Source: Kiritimatiellia bacterium
GTDB taxonomy: Bacteria > Verrucomicrobiota > Kiritimatiellia > UBA8416 > JABMPJ01
Reading direction: 5' to 3'
Length of the DNA: 34,493 nt
NCBI GenBank assembly: GCA_029939545.1
Contig: JAOZSS010000001.1
Coordinates: 4,747 to 39,239 of the forward strand
In this document: positions 1 through 9,070 of the stretch, in pieces
How positions within the stretch are numbered: the stretch's first letter is position 1
Layout: every line of letters begins with the position of its first letter
Notes under the pieces: generated by a model
Databases searched by the model: none
What the model was told of the DNA's origin: nothing
What the model saw: the letters and a program-made list of their open reading frames with translations, nothing else
Program-made: the position numbers and the translations under genes

Positions 1-599
1 GCCCGGTCGACATTCTGATAAACGGCGCCGGGGGCAACCATCCCAAGGGAACGACGTCGATGGAGTTCCTGACGAAAGAGGTGCTCGCACAGACTGATTC
101 CGACGCCACATCCTTCTTCGATCTCGACGCGGACGGAATCCAGTTTGTGTTCAATCTCAACTTTCTCGGCACACTGCTGCCGTCCCAGGTGTTTGCGCGC
201 GGCATGGCGGAGCGGGGCGGGGGGGTCATTATCAATACCTCCTCTATGAATGCATTCACGCCCCTGACCAAGATTCCGGCGTACAGCGGAGCAAAGGCGG
301 CGGTCAGCAACTTTACACAGTGGCTGGCGGTACACATGTCGAAGGTCGGCATCCGGGTGAATGCGATTGCCCCGGGATTCTTCCTGACCGACCAGAACCG
401 TTCGCTTCTGACCAACGAGGATGGATCGCCGACAGAACGCGGAGGCAAGATTATCAGTCAGACGCCTCTGGGCCGTTACGGCACCCCCGAGGAACTGGTA
501 GGAACGCTGTTGTGGTTGGTGTCAGATGAAGGGGCTGGGTTTGTGACGGGAACGGTGATTCCGGTGGATGGAGGGTTTGCGGCCTTCAGCGGAGTGTAA
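1..599 (+). CDS. SDR-family fructuronate reductase / D-mannonate oxidoreductase, 5'-truncated by the window edge
   Basis: The reading frame is open from base 3 and ends at TAA 597-599, so the gene begins outside the window. The visible ~198 residues are the C-terminal two thirds of a classical short-chain dehydrogenase. They include the NAG-like element LINGAGGNHPK, the catalytic Ser in NTSSMNAF, the YSGAK (YxxxK) catalytic pair, and a C-terminal VTGTVIPVDGGF cofactor-loop segment. The LINGAGGNHPK element together with the insert around FFDLDADGIQFVFNLNFLGTL is characteristic of the SDR-type D-mannonate oxidoreductase. That enzyme interconverts fructuronate and mannonate with NAD(P)H in hexuronate catabolism. 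Family membership in SDR is certain; the substrate is inferred from remembered family similarity. The next gene, gnd, also handles a sugar acid, but the 213-base gap gives no evidence of co-transcription. Confidence 0.85.
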   Translation, partial: PVDILINGAGGNHPKGTTSMEFLTKEVLAQTDSDATSFFDLDADGIQFVFNLNFLGTLLPSQVFARGMAERGGGVIINTSSMNAFTPLTKIPAYSGAKAAVSNFTQWLAVHMSKVGIRVNAIAPGFFLTDQNRSLLTNEDGSPTERGGKIISQTPLGRYGTPEELVGTLLWLVSDEGAGFVTGTVIPVDGGFAAFSGV

Positions 600-632
600 C
601 GCTCCGGGCAGGGCGAGGGGCTCTTGGCTGGG

Positions 633-652
633 GAGCGTGGAATACCACGCTC
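633..652 (+). terminator. Perfect 8-bp hairpin after the SDR gene
   Basis: GAGCGTGG, a four-base AATA loop, then CCACGCTC, 33 bases after the SDR stop codon. No T-run follows, so it is either a weak or factor-assisted terminator or an mRNA 3'-end stabilising hairpin. The rest of the 600-812 gap holds no coding sequence that I can support. Confidence 0.4.
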
Positions 653-812
653 AAGGCCTACGGGACCCTTACCTCTCGGCTCGCTGGTTGGTTAATGAGC
701 GGCCATTGAGTGTGTCGTTGGCCCCGCCGACTGGATGGTGGGGGTATGGGAAGAAACTCCGCATGACTTGTTTTGGGTATATGAGAAAAAGAAGATAAAG
801 AAAGGGAGTAAC

Positions 813-2267
813 ATGAAAGACAAAGCAGATATCGGATTGGTGGGGTTGGCGGTGATGGGGGAGAACCTCATCCTGAATATGGAGAGTAAGGGGTTCACGG
901 TGGCGTGCTTCAACCGCACAGTCAACAAGGTGGACGCCTTTATCACTGGTCGCGGTGCCGACAAGAACTTCATCGGCTGCCACAGCGTCGAAGAACTCGT
1001 AAACAGTTTGGAACGGCCGCGCAAGGTCATGATGCTGGTTAAGGCGGGCGCGCCGGTCGATGCGTTGATCGAACAGCTTCTACCCTACGTTGAGAAGGGT
1101 GACGTCATTATCGACGGCGGTAACAGCCATTACCCCGACACCATTCGCCGTTACGAGATGTTGAAGAAAAAGGGCATCCTCTATATCGGCACGGGTGTAT
1201 CCGGCGGCGAGGAAGGCGCCCTGTTGGGTCCCTCCATCATGCCCGGCGGCAGCCCCAAGGCGTGGCCGGAGGTGAAGGAGATCTTCCAGGCCATCTCGGC
1301 CAAGGCCCCGGATGGCTCGCCCTGTTGCGAGTGGGTGGGCAAGGATGGCGCCGGCCATTTTGTCAAGATGGTCCACAACGGCATCGAGTACGGCGACATG
1401 CAGTTGATCTGCGAAGCCTACCATATCATGAGCCAGGGTCTCGGCATGACGGCCGACGAGATTCAGAAGGTCTTCGCCGAGTGGAATGAAGGCGTGCTGG
1501 ATTCCTACCTGATCGAGATCACCCGCGACATCCTGGCTAAAAAGGATGATGACGGAACACCGATGGTGGATGTGATCCTCGATACGGCCGGCCAGAAGGG
1601 CACCGGCAAGTGGACCTCACAGGCTGGACTCGATCTCGGTGTGGGCATTCCGCAAATTGCCGAGGCGGTGTTCGCGCGCTGCCTGTCGGCCATCAAGGAA
1701 GAGCGCGTGGCGGCATCCTCGAAGCTGCGTGGTCCGCGGGTCAAATTCCGCGGCGACCGCGAGAAGTTCATTGAGCAACTCCGGGATGCGGTCTACGCGT
1801 CGAAGATCTGCTCCTACGCCCAGGGATACCAACTCCTGCGTGCCGCGTCTGAAGAGCACGGCTGGAAGCTCAACTACGGCGAGATCGCGCTGATGTGGCG
1901 CGGTGGCTGCATCATCCGGGCGCAGTTCCTGGATGAGATTCAGAAAGCTTTCAAACGCCGGCGCAAGTTGCCCAACCTGCTGCTCGCGCCATACTTCAAG
2001 CGTGTGGTGCGCCAGGCCCAGCGTCCGTGGCGCAAGGTCATTCAGTCCGCCGTCAAGCTGGGCATTCCAATCCCGGCGATGAGTTCGGCGCTGAACTACT
2101 ACGACTCGTATCGTTGCGAACGCCTGCCGGCCAACCTGCTGCAGGCCCAGCGCGACTACTTCGGCGCCCACACCTACGAGCGCCTGGACAAGCCGCGCGG
2201 CGAATTCTTCCACACCAACTGGACCGGCCGCGGCGGCACAACATCCGCCTCGACGTATGTCGTATAG
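813..2267 (+). CDS. gnd: 6-phosphogluconate dehydrogenase, decarboxylating
   Basis: This enzyme converts 6-phosphogluconate and NADP+ to ribulose 5-phosphate, CO2 and NADPH in the oxidative pentose phosphate pathway (cytosolic). The 484-residue product is full length for the family. Visible motifs: the Rossmann loop GLAVMGENL (residues 11-19); NRT after the second strand, favouring NADP; the substrate loop GVSGGEEGALLGPSIMPGG (128-146); catalytic Lys185 in GHFVKMVHNGIEYGDM; the signature DTAGQKGTGKWT; and a canonical C-terminus with AQRDYFGAHTYER and GEFFHTNWTG. The ATG at 813 follows an AAAGGGAG ribosome site; an upstream in-frame ATG at 735 would add 26 non-family residues and is rejected. 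The next gene starts 15 bases downstream and may be co-transcribed. Confidence 0.97.
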   Translation: MKDKADIGLVGLAVMGENLILNMESKGFTVACFNRTVNKVDAFITGRGADKNFIGCHSVEELVNSLERPRKVMMLVKAGAPVDALIEQLLPYVEKGDVIIDGGNSHYPDTIRRYEMLKKKGILYIGTGVSGGEEGALLGPSIMPGGSPKAWPEVKEIFQAISAKAPDGSPCCEWVGKDGAGHFVKMVHNGIEYGDMQLICEAYHIMSQGLGMTADEIQKVFAEWNEGVLDSYLIEITRDILAKKDDDGTPMVDVILDTAGQKGTGKWTSQAGLDLGVGIPQIAEAVFARCLSAIKEERVAASSKLRGPRVKFRGDREKFIEQLRDAVYASKICSYAQGYQLLRAASEEHGWKLNYGEIALMWRGGCIIRAQFLDEIQKAFKRRRKLPNLLLAPYFKRVVRQAQRPWRKVIQSAVKLGIPIPAMSSALNYYDSYRCERLPANLLQAQRDYFGAHTYERLDKPRGEFFHTNWTGRGGTTSASTYVV

Positions 2268-2281
2268 AGAGAAGATCGTCC

Positions 2282-3358
2282 TTGAAAAAGCTGTTGAGCG
2301 TATGTCTGGCCGCTGTATTGGTGCCGCTTGCCTACACAAGTGGCGCCGATGCTCCGGCCGCTGCCGCGAAACCGGCGGCTGAAAAGAAAGCCGAGAAGAA
2401 GAATCCCAATCTGCGCATCTGGAAGAGTGTCAGCGGAGCAGTGATCGAAGCAGAGTATGTGGAAAGCAAGTTCGGCAAGGTAGTACTTCGTGGCCTCGAC
2501 GGAAAGAATCTGACAATTCCTCTGCACCGCCTGGTTCCGAAGGATCGAGCGTGGATTAAGGAAAAGGTGGCTATACAATCGGGTCCTGTCACCGTCAAGG
2601 AACCCAAGGCCCCGAACAAACTCCCGGTCTTCTCGGGAGGAAAGCTGCACAACTACCATGCGGGTTATTCTGCAAAGAACTTCGACGCCTTGGTTGACGA
2701 GAATGGAAATATTCTCATCCACCTGAAGGACAAAGGCAAGCGAGTGGGGAAACCCATAACGTACGGGCTGCGCTGCTACTACATTGACACCTCCATTACC
2801 ACGCCCGCACACACCGGCCGGCCGATCGCGAAGCTGTCCTACGTTCCACAGCCGAAAGTTCAGCCCGACCAGATAACACTTTGCGGGCTACTCAGAGATC
2901 TTGTGTCGTTTAATATCACATTTGAGTTCAGCGAGAAGGGGATCAAGTCTTCGGGCTACTGCACAGACCCGTCGGATATCAGGGACAAGACCACCTTTCG
3001 TCTGGGTGCGAGCGTGCCGCCATCTCACAACTTTACTAACGATGATTCTATTGAGAAACGCGCAGAAATTCTAAAGGGCTGGCGCGTCGTGGCGGATACG
3101 GTTGCGGGTAAGAAAAGAGAGTTTGAGTATTCTGACTCCATCCAGGGCATGGGTGTTTCAGCTAAGACCATCCGGGTGGCAGCACCTGTTTATGGCAGTC
3201 GGCGGGTCCGCTTCACTGCGGGAGACGAAGACGCGGCACCCCTACGCCCTTATATCTACCCCGGATATTGCCCATGGCAGGGCTACTTTGTTGGCATGTA
3301 TAAGAAGGAACAGGGCGACCGATCGGCCAAGATCTCATTCAGCATGCTGGTCCAGTAG
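2282..3358 (+). CDS. Exported SHD1-domain protein of unknown function
   Basis: I choose TTG at 2282 as the start. It lies 7 bases after a GAGAGAAG ribosome site just past the gnd stop, and it opens with a textbook signal peptide (MKKLLSVCLAAVLVPLAYTSGADA). The frame continues open upstream inside gnd, but that translation is a shadow. After an Ala/Lys-rich linker (about residues 24-42), residues ~45-97 match the SLA1 homology domain 1 pattern: an RIWKS start, EAEYVESKFGKVVLRGLDGK, then a TIPLHRL strand. This domain is common in exported proteins of the PVC superphylum. The remaining ~260 residues are beta-rich and I do not recognise them. Product 358 residues, predicted periplasmic or surface-exposed. 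Function unknown; SHD1 is often assumed to bind protein or carbohydrate partners. Confidence 0.8.
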   Translation: MKKLLSVCLAAVLVPLAYTSGADAPAAAAKPAAEKKAEKKNPNLRIWKSVSGAVIEAEYVESKFGKVVLRGLDGKNLTIPLHRLVPKDRAWIKEKVAIQSGPVTVKEPKAPNKLPVFSGGKLHNYHAGYSAKNFDALVDENGNILIHLKDKGKRVGKPITYGLRCYYIDTSITTPAHTGRPIAKLSYVPQPKVQPDQITLCGLLRDLVSFNITFEFSEKGIKSSGYCTDPSDIRDKTTFRLGASVPPSHNFTNDDSIEKRAEILKGWRVVADTVAGKKREFEYSDSIQGMGVSAKTIRVAAPVYGSRRVRFTAGDEDAAPLRPYIYPGYCPWQGYFVGMYKKEQGDRSAKISFSMLVQ

Positions 3359-3373
3359 AGGGTCTGCGCACCA

Positions 3374-4057
3374 CTAGAACGTGTAGCCCAGGCCGAGGGT
3401 GAGAACGGGGTAGAGTGTGTAGTCCTCTACCTCATCCTCCAGCTCATCTGCCTCGTTAGCGAGTGCGGCATTGAGCTGACTCTGCCGCGAGCCATCTGTG
3501 GCCGTCGCCGTGAGCGACACATTCGCGCTGCCCTGCAGCATGACGCCCAGGTCGAATACAAAGTGCCAATGTGACCCTTCCTTGGCTGCATTACCCCAAC
3601 CGATACCTGCGTACGGCGCGAAAGAATCGAAGTTAACTTGGCCATCCAAGCTCTGGACTTCGTAGTCCTCGTCGTCGATTTCGATGGTGTCGCCCGCGGT
3701 CACGGTCAGGCTGGCTTCGTTACCATTGTAGAACGCACCGGCCGACAGGCGGAAGCCGCCACCCCAGGGATGCCAATCGAGAAGTGCACCTAGCGACATA
3801 AGGTCGAGTGTCACCTCGATCTCATCGACCACTTCGTCGATATCTTCGTCGTCCTCATCGAACTCGTAATCATCATACGTGTAGCTGAAGTAGTTGCCCG
3901 ACAGCCGTACATTGACCTTCTCGCCCAAGCCGAGCGTGAGATCCATGCCTATGCCAGGCGTACCGACTTTAAGGCTCAAGCCTGAATCTCCCCACGCCGC
4001 TTCTGCACCCATCACCAGCGCCAATAGTATGGCACACACACATACAATACGTTTCAC
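3374..4057 (-). CDS. Small outer-membrane beta-barrel-like protein
   Basis: Product of about 227 residues with a signal peptide (VKRIVCVCAILLALVMGAEAA). It has alternating hydrophobic/polar strands rich in aromatic residues and Gly, and a C-terminal strand ending LGLGYTF, with the terminal Phe expected of Bam-inserted barrels. Two very acidic stretches stand out: one around residues 64-80 (DDYEFDEDDEDIDEVVDE) and one before the last strand. They look like charged extracellular loops or metal-binding patches. GTG 4057 is preferred because it lies 6 bases from a GGAGG site (complement of 4064-4068); the TTG at 4060 is only 3 bases away. The gene converges on the SHD1 gene (15-base gap) and diverges from the transglutaminase gene. 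No specific function is recognised. Confidence 0.75.
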   Translation of the reverse strand: MKRIVCVCAILLALVMGAEAAWGDSGLSLKVGTPGIGMDLTLGLGEKVNVRLSGNYFSYTYDDYEFDEDDEDIDEVVDEIEVTLDLMSLGALLDWHPWGGGFRLSAGAFYNGNEASLTVTAGDTIEIDDEDYEVQSLDGQVNFDSFAPYAGIGWGNAAKEGSHWHFVFDLGVMLQGSANVSLTATATDGSRQSQLNAALANEADELEDEVEDYTLYPVLTLGLGYTF

Positions 4058-4250
4058 CAACGACCTCCCTCTTTTGTTTTCCCGCGCCCAATAGCTTCCG
4101 CGACCGGGAGCGGCCTATTTTTCTCCACGTGTAACGGCCCGTCCGTTCCAGCAGCTGGCTCCGCACAGCGACCCACCTAAAAGCGAGATGGTCAGCAGGA
4201 GGAGCAATGCTTTACACTGATGGTTTATGTTGATCATGGAGAGGATTATC

Positions 4251-7200
4251 ATGGACCGAAACCGTACTGCCCGCAAGCTTCGAAGGGTCCTTCCTGCGCT
4301 GCTGGCTGCGCTGCTGCTTGGATACACGCTGACCTGCGCCGCCGCCCCGAAACCGCCGAAGCTCCTGGATCGCAAGAATGTTGTGGCCGCCGCCTCGGAA
4401 ATTACGACGGAGCTCTATCCCAATGCCGACGATGTGGTCGTCGATGAGTACATCCACACCGTCTACAAGGAAGACGGCACCTACCAGACGTGGGACGATG
4501 AGTATATCAAAGTATTGACGGAGAAAGGCAAGCGCAGTCACCAAACCGTCTCGCGCTACTACACACTGCCTTACGGGACCGTTGAAGTAACAGACTTGGC
4601 TGTGATCAAACCTGACGGCACAGTCGTGGATGTGGATGTAACGGCCAACAGCCGGATCATGGTGAATCCAAGCCAGATGAGCGCCAACATCTACAACCCC
4701 AACAGCAAGATCCTGCGCCTGGGTGTACCGGGACTGGAAATCGGCGACCTGCTCCACATCCGCGCATTCCGCGATACGGTCAAGGCGCGCGTACCGAACA
4801 CCTGGAGCGACTACACCGTTCTTGAATACACGGCCCCGATTGCCCATATGCAGATGGAGGTGCGTGGCCCCAAAGACCTGCCCCTGGCCAATATCCGCCT
4901 TTATGATGCCGTGACCAACTCGGTATCGTTCTCCGAGACCTCTTCCCTGCGCAACAAATGGTACCGCTGGGAAGTGCGCGATGTGCCGCGCATGTACCCG
5001 GAACCCAACATGCCGACACTCCACACCGTGGTCCAGCGCCTGTTGATCAGCACGATCCCGGACTGGGAAACCATCTCGCGCTGGTACTGGGAACTCTCTC
5101 TACCCCATCTCGACGCCGTGACGCCGGAGATGGAGGCGAAGGTTGTTGAGCTGGTTGAGGGTGTGAGCGACCGGACAGAGAAGATCGAACGCCTCTTCAG
5201 GTTTGTCTCACAGCAGATCCGGTACATGGGCATTACCACCGAGACCACCGCGCCAGGCTATGAGCCGCACGATGTGAATATCACGTTTGGTAACCGCTAC
5301 GGCGTCTGTCGTGACAAGGCCGCCTTGCTCGTGGCGATGCTGCGCCTGGCCGATCTTCCCGCTTATCCTGTCCTGATCCATGCCGGACCGCGCAAAGATG
5401 AGGAGGTCCCGCAACCTTTCTTCAATCACGCGGTCGTCGCCGTCGGCAACGATGACGGATCCTACACGCTGATGGACCCGACGGACGAGAACACGACTGA
5501 GATCTTTCCTTCGTACCTCAGCTACATGAGCTATCTCGTGGCGCATCCGGAAGGGGAGGGGCTGCGCACCTCGCCTGTCGTGCCGGCTTCCGAGAATCTT
5601 CTCTCCATCGATACCAAGGGCAAGCTGGGTGCCAATGGCCACCTGAGCCTCTCCAGTCGGTTGACGTTCAGTGGCATTAATGACAATGCCTACCGCAGTC
5701 ATTTCACCCGACTGAAGCCGGAAGAGCGCCGACAGTTCTTTGAAGGGCATCTCAAGCGGCGTGTGGCCGGTGCTAAACTGACCGGGCTCAGCATTACCCC
5801 GCCCAATATGCTCGATACGACGCAACCGCTGGTCGTCGCGCTCGACTATGAGGCCGCCGACTACCCCATCTGCGGAGACCGCCACACGATGCTCGCCATC
5901 CCATGGCTGAGCGATAGCCTCGGCTACGCGAACTACCTGCTCGGAAGCACCGGCCTCGATGATCGCAAGTACCCACTCTATACGCGACTGACCGCCGGGG
6001 TCGAGGAGACCTTTGCAGTGGCACTGGATCCCGTCATCGCCAGACAAGCCGCCACCCCTGAAGCCTCCACCTTGTCTGCTGAAGGACTGCGCTATGCGCA
6101 GGCTTTCAGCATAACAAACAACACATTGCTCGCCACGGCCTCGTTTATGGTCGATTCCGTGGAGTTCTCAACGGAGGCCTACCAGGGGCTGAAACAACTT
6201 CTGAAAGACCGTGAGTACGAACAGCGCAAACGTGTCATGTTTGTGGATGCCACCTCAGGTCAGCCCGAGAACGATATCCGGATTCTGTCGGACGCCCTGG
6301 TTGTTGATATTGAAGACGCTTCAAGCTGGACCTCCCGGCACAAGCTCTCCAAGCAGATTGTCACCTATGCCGGAAAGAAAGAGCACTCCGAGCTGAAACT
6401 TGGATTCAACCCGGCCTGGGAAACCGTCACATTGGCCTCCGCGCGCATCGTTAATCCCGACGGATCGGTCCACACCGTCGTGGATGAAGAGATGAACGTG
6501 ATGGACGCCGGCTGGGTCGGCGGCGCCCCGCGCTACCCGCCGGAGCGGACGCTGGTGGTCAGTTTCCCGGGCGTCGAAGAGGGCAGCGTCATCACGTACG
6601 AAGTCGTGCGCCAAGTCAGCGGCAAGCCGTTCTTCTCACTGCACAAGACATTTCAGGGCTTTGACCCTATCGACGCCTCGTCGGTCACCGTTTCCGTCCC
6701 CACCAATCTGGTGCTGACGATCAAGGATGAGAGTGGCACGGACGACTACCTAGTTGATACAACCGGTACCACCACCACACACACTTGGCGCATCGGGCCG
6801 CAGGCCGCAATCAAGCCGGAAGACAACCTGCCGCCACGCTGGACATTCCTGCCGACGCTGGTTGTGTCGGCCGGTAAGTGGAAGACCTATGCGGGAGAGT
6901 TGGATGCCCGCCTCACGGCTGCCATGACCAACGCACCGGCCTGTGAGCAGAAGGCGCGTGAGCTAACGGTCGATTGCACTGATGAGATGGAAAAGGTTCA
7001 AGTCATCCGCGATTTCGTGGCCCGCAACATCCGGAGCGCGGGGCCCTGGCTGACCGCATTGCCGTGGGAGGCCATCACCCCCGCCGATACCACGCTGGCC
7101 GACGGCTATGGCAACACAACCGACCGGGCCATTGTTCTGGCCGTCATGTTGAAAGCCGCCGGGATTGCACCCGAGTATCTTCTGGCCTCGTCGTGGGCCC

Positions 7201-8051
7201 CTCGGCTCGACACGTTGAGCGAAGACCTGCTCGACACAGCGCAAAGAGGCCTCTTCACACACCTGCTCGTACGCGTGATGGATGGTCGCCGTGCGATCTA
7301 TCTGAATGAAACCGACCATTATGCCCAGCTCGGAACCACACCGTTCGAAGGTCACCCGGCCCTCGATATGGATGGACAGCTTTCCGTTATTGAGCCCGCG
7401 CGGGCGATGAAGGAGCGATCACGGGCGGACTTCCTGCTGGAGCTCGAAGCCGATGGAGACGCGCAACTCACCGCCACACGCGCCTACTACGGCATGGCGT
7501 TCGGTGCCACGCGGCGCCTATATGAAGAGATGCCGCCCGAGGAAAGGCGACGCCATTTTATGGAGCTGGTGGCCTCGCTCGCGCAGGCAGCCACGCCGAG
7601 CGGCAAGCTCGACACCGCCTTCGACACCTACCCGGGGTTTCGCTCATTCACGGTCGACATTCCGCGTTACGCCGTGCGAGAGGGCCACTACCTCTACGTC
7701 ACACTACCCGCCGGTATAGGCGACATCCTGCGCCTCAACACCGACACCCGTGACGGCGCCTTCTACCGCCGTGAACCCCAACGCACAACGGTACGCTACG
7801 ATGTGAAGCTGCCCTCCAACACCAAACAGGTCCTCCTCCTGCCACCGGAGATCGACTGGAAGGGCCCGGACGGCCTCGGCACCATCCGATTCGAGCAACG
7901 GCCCACCGACGACCCCCTGCACCTGACCCTCATGCAGGAAGTCAACCTGAACCCCGCCGTCATCCGCCCCGAAGCCTACCCCGTCCTCCTCGACCTCCAC
8001 CAACAGCTCCAGCACCCATCCGTTCGGACGATACTGATTGAACTGGAGTGA
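4251..8051 (+). CDS. Large exported DUF3857 / transglutaminase-like protein, tandem two-half architecture
   Basis: The start is ATG 4251, 6 bases after GGAGAGG (4238-4244); an in-frame ATG at 4227 lacks such a site. The 1266-residue product opens with an Arg-rich signal peptide (MDRNRTARKLRRVLPALLAALLLG). Half 1 is a DUF3857 domain (about residues 45-230) followed by a transglutaminase-like core. That core has a Cys-His-Asp triad visible as Cys353 (YGVCRDKA), His393 (FFNHAVV) and Asp409 (LMDPTDE). Half 2 (about 670-1266) repeats the layout: a DUF3857-like beta domain (ITYEVVRQVSG), then a transglutaminase fold segment. At its nucleophile position YGNTTDRA places Thr956 where Cys is expected. 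His1004 remains, while the Asp position reads Asn1019 in the best alignment. It is predicted periplasmic or surface-attached. The enzymatic substrate is unknown. The last ~70 codons recur twice downstream. Confidence 0.88.
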   Translation: MDRNRTARKLRRVLPALLAALLLGYTLTCAAAPKPPKLLDRKNVVAAASEITTELYPNADDVVVDEYIHTVYKEDGTYQTWDDEYIKVLTEKGKRSHQTVSRYYTLPYGTVEVTDLAVIKPDGTVVDVDVTANSRIMVNPSQMSANIYNPNSKILRLGVPGLEIGDLLHIRAFRDTVKARVPNTWSDYTVLEYTAPIAHMQMEVRGPKDLPLANIRLYDAVTNSVSFSETSSLRNKWYRWEVRDVPRMYPEPNMPTLHTVVQRLLISTIPDWETISRWYWELSLPHLDAVTPEMEAKVVELVEGVSDRTEKIERLFRFVSQQIRYMGITTETTAPGYEPHDVNITFGNRYGVCRDKAALLVAMLRLADLPAYPVLIHAGPRKDEEVPQPFFNHAVVAVGNDDGSYTLMDPTDENTTEIFPSYLSYMSYLVAHPEGEGLRTSPVVPASENLLSIDTKGKLGANGHLSLSSRLTFSGINDNAYRSHFTRLKPEERRQFFEGHLKRRVAGAKLTGLSITPPNMLDTTQPLVVALDYEAADYPICGDRHTMLAIPWLSDSLGYANYLLGSTGLDDRKYPLYTRLTAGVEETFAVALDPVIARQAATPEASTLSAEGLRYAQAFSITNNTLLATASFMVDSVEFSTEAYQGLKQLLKDREYEQRKRVMFVDATSGQPENDIRILSDALVVDIEDASSWTSRHKLSKQIVTYAGKKEHSELKLGFNPAWETVTLASARIVNPDGSVHTVVDEEMNVMDAGWVGGAPRYPPERTLVVSFPGVEEGSVITYEVVRQVSGKPFFSLHKTFQGFDPIDASSVTVSVPTNLVLTIKDESGTDDYLVDTTGTTTTHTWRIGPQAAIKPEDNLPPRWTFLPTLVVSAGKWKTYAGELDARLTAAMTNAPACEQKARELTVDCTDEMEKVQVIRDFVARNIRSAGPWLTALPWEAITPADTTLADGYGNTTDRAIVLAVMLKAAGIAPEYLLASSWAPRLDTLSEDLLDTAQRGLFTHLLVRVMDGRRAIYLNETDHYAQLGTTPFEGHPALDMDGQLSVIEPARAMKERSRADFLLELEADGDAQLTATRAYYGMAFGATRRLYEEMPPEERRRHFMELVASLAQAATPSGKLDTAFDTYPGFRSFTVDIPRYAVREGHYLYVTLPAGIGDILRLNTDTRDGAFYRREPQRTTVRYDVKLPSNTKQVLLLPPEIDWKGPDGLGTIRFEQRPTDDPLHLTLMQEVNLNPAVIRPEAYPVLLDLHQQLQHPSVRTILIELE

Positions 8052-8080
8052 CGGCAGGTGTTCTTCCAAAAGGCTGGTGG
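7840..8080 (+). repeat. Repeat copy A: 3' tail of the transglutaminase gene plus ~29 bp of flank
   Basis: The last ~70 codons of the 4251-8051 gene match two downstream segments. 7869-7954 is identical over 86 bases to 10749-10834, a constant offset of 2880 bases. The similarity to copy C continues past the stop codon: CGGCAGGTGTTCTTCCAAA here against CGGCAGATGTTCTTCCAAA after copy C. The rest of the 8052-8242 gap has no gene that I can see. Confidence 0.9.
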
Positions 8081-8242
8081 CATCTTGCATTGTGTACGGA
8101 AACGTATATTTTCGTGAGTAGAGGGGGGCATGGCTGGGGGCTTTGCTCCAAGTAACTGATGGATGTAGGCAGAACTCCTTGATAGCCTTCGAGGACATCA
8201 AAGCGATAGCCGTTTCTGACTGCCCTAACCGCGAGAGTTATC

Positions 8243-9070
8243 ATGAAATATGCAACTGCGCTGCTCACAGCGATTTCCTTCATCACGTTTCAAATCCAGC
8301 CGACTGTTGCAGGTGTTGATTGCGGGAGTGACGATTTTGATGACAATATCAAGAATACGAATCTCTGGGGGACAGACCTGGACTTCGGGCCGGATGGTGG
8401 CCTTGTGGAAACCCATGGCAGACTGGAGTTCTGGGGCACTGGACCCGCTATTCGACCGTATGCATGGAGCTACCGAAGCTACGGTCGGGATTGGGAGACT
8501 ATCACCGACGTCAGTCTCGGTGACGTTCAATTGAACCAACCTGATTCCCACGTCCAGATGTTCATAGTGGCGGCGAATCGGGCAGACACCAACCTGATAA
8601 GTGGATTACCAGGTGACCACTTAGTCATGGTGTTGGATCTCTACTCCAGCACAGGTGTCGGGGCTGCTCGGACCTTCGAGGTGAATTTTCGGACGGATTG
8701 GAATGAACTTGAGCCTAGAACCAATGTCCTCACAGCGAGCGAGCAGGCAGGCCTCCGCATCAGCTTCGATGCGACGAGCAAAACCCTGACGGGGTGGTAT
8801 GACGCCAACGGTAGTGTGGGAGGTTATGATTGGACAGCCCTACGTTCGAGACAAGTTGATGTTACGGGCAGCAACTGGCAGATGACGAGCAATTCTACTT
8901 TTGCCGTGTTCGTTGGCGCGAGTTGCGAATCCTTCGATGTCACATCCAACGATCTTGTCTATGTCGACACGTTTATGATGACAGATCAAGCACGGAAACC
9001 ACTTACGGAAAGTGGATGCGTCACTGTTCAAAGGAGAGCCCGCCAAGCCTTCAGCCGTTCTCATCCGTAG
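8243..9070 (+). CDS. Secreted protein of unknown function
   Basis: 275 residues starting at ATG 8243 with a short GAGAG ribosome site at 8233-8237. A signal peptide (MKYATALLTAISFITFQIQPTVAG) is followed by an acidic, aromatic-rich beta-sandwich-like region. It has the flavour of secreted, surface-sorted proteins of PVC bacteria (a DDFDDNIKNTNLWGTD opening and a VYVDTFMMTD closing strand). Such proteins often end in a C-terminal sorting signal. Here the domain is instead followed by ~27 basic residues (RKPLTESG... to SRSHP) with no hydrophobic helix, which suggests a lost or frame-shifted tail. The 3' end overlaps the convergent Fic gene by 20 bases. The gene lies in the accessory patch between repeat copies A and B, with visibly more AT-rich codon choice than its neighbours. 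No function is assigned. Confidence 0.6.
   Translation: MKYATALLTAISFITFQIQPTVAGVDCGSDDFDDNIKNTNLWGTDLDFGPDGGLVETHGRLEFWGTGPAIRPYAWSYRSYGRDWETITDVSLGDVQLNQPDSHVQMFIVAANRADTNLISGLPGDHLVMVLDLYSSTGVGAARTFEVNFRTDWNELEPRTNVLTASEQAGLRISFDATSKTLTGWYDANGSVGGYDWTALRSRQVDVTGSNWQMTSNSTFAVFVGASCESFDVTSNDLVYVDTFMMTDQARKPLTESGCVTVQRRARQAFSRSHP

Noticed and set aside
1617..2339. Minus-strand open frame of 240 residues over gnd
   Set aside because: Opposite a full-length, motif-complete gnd, with no domain match.
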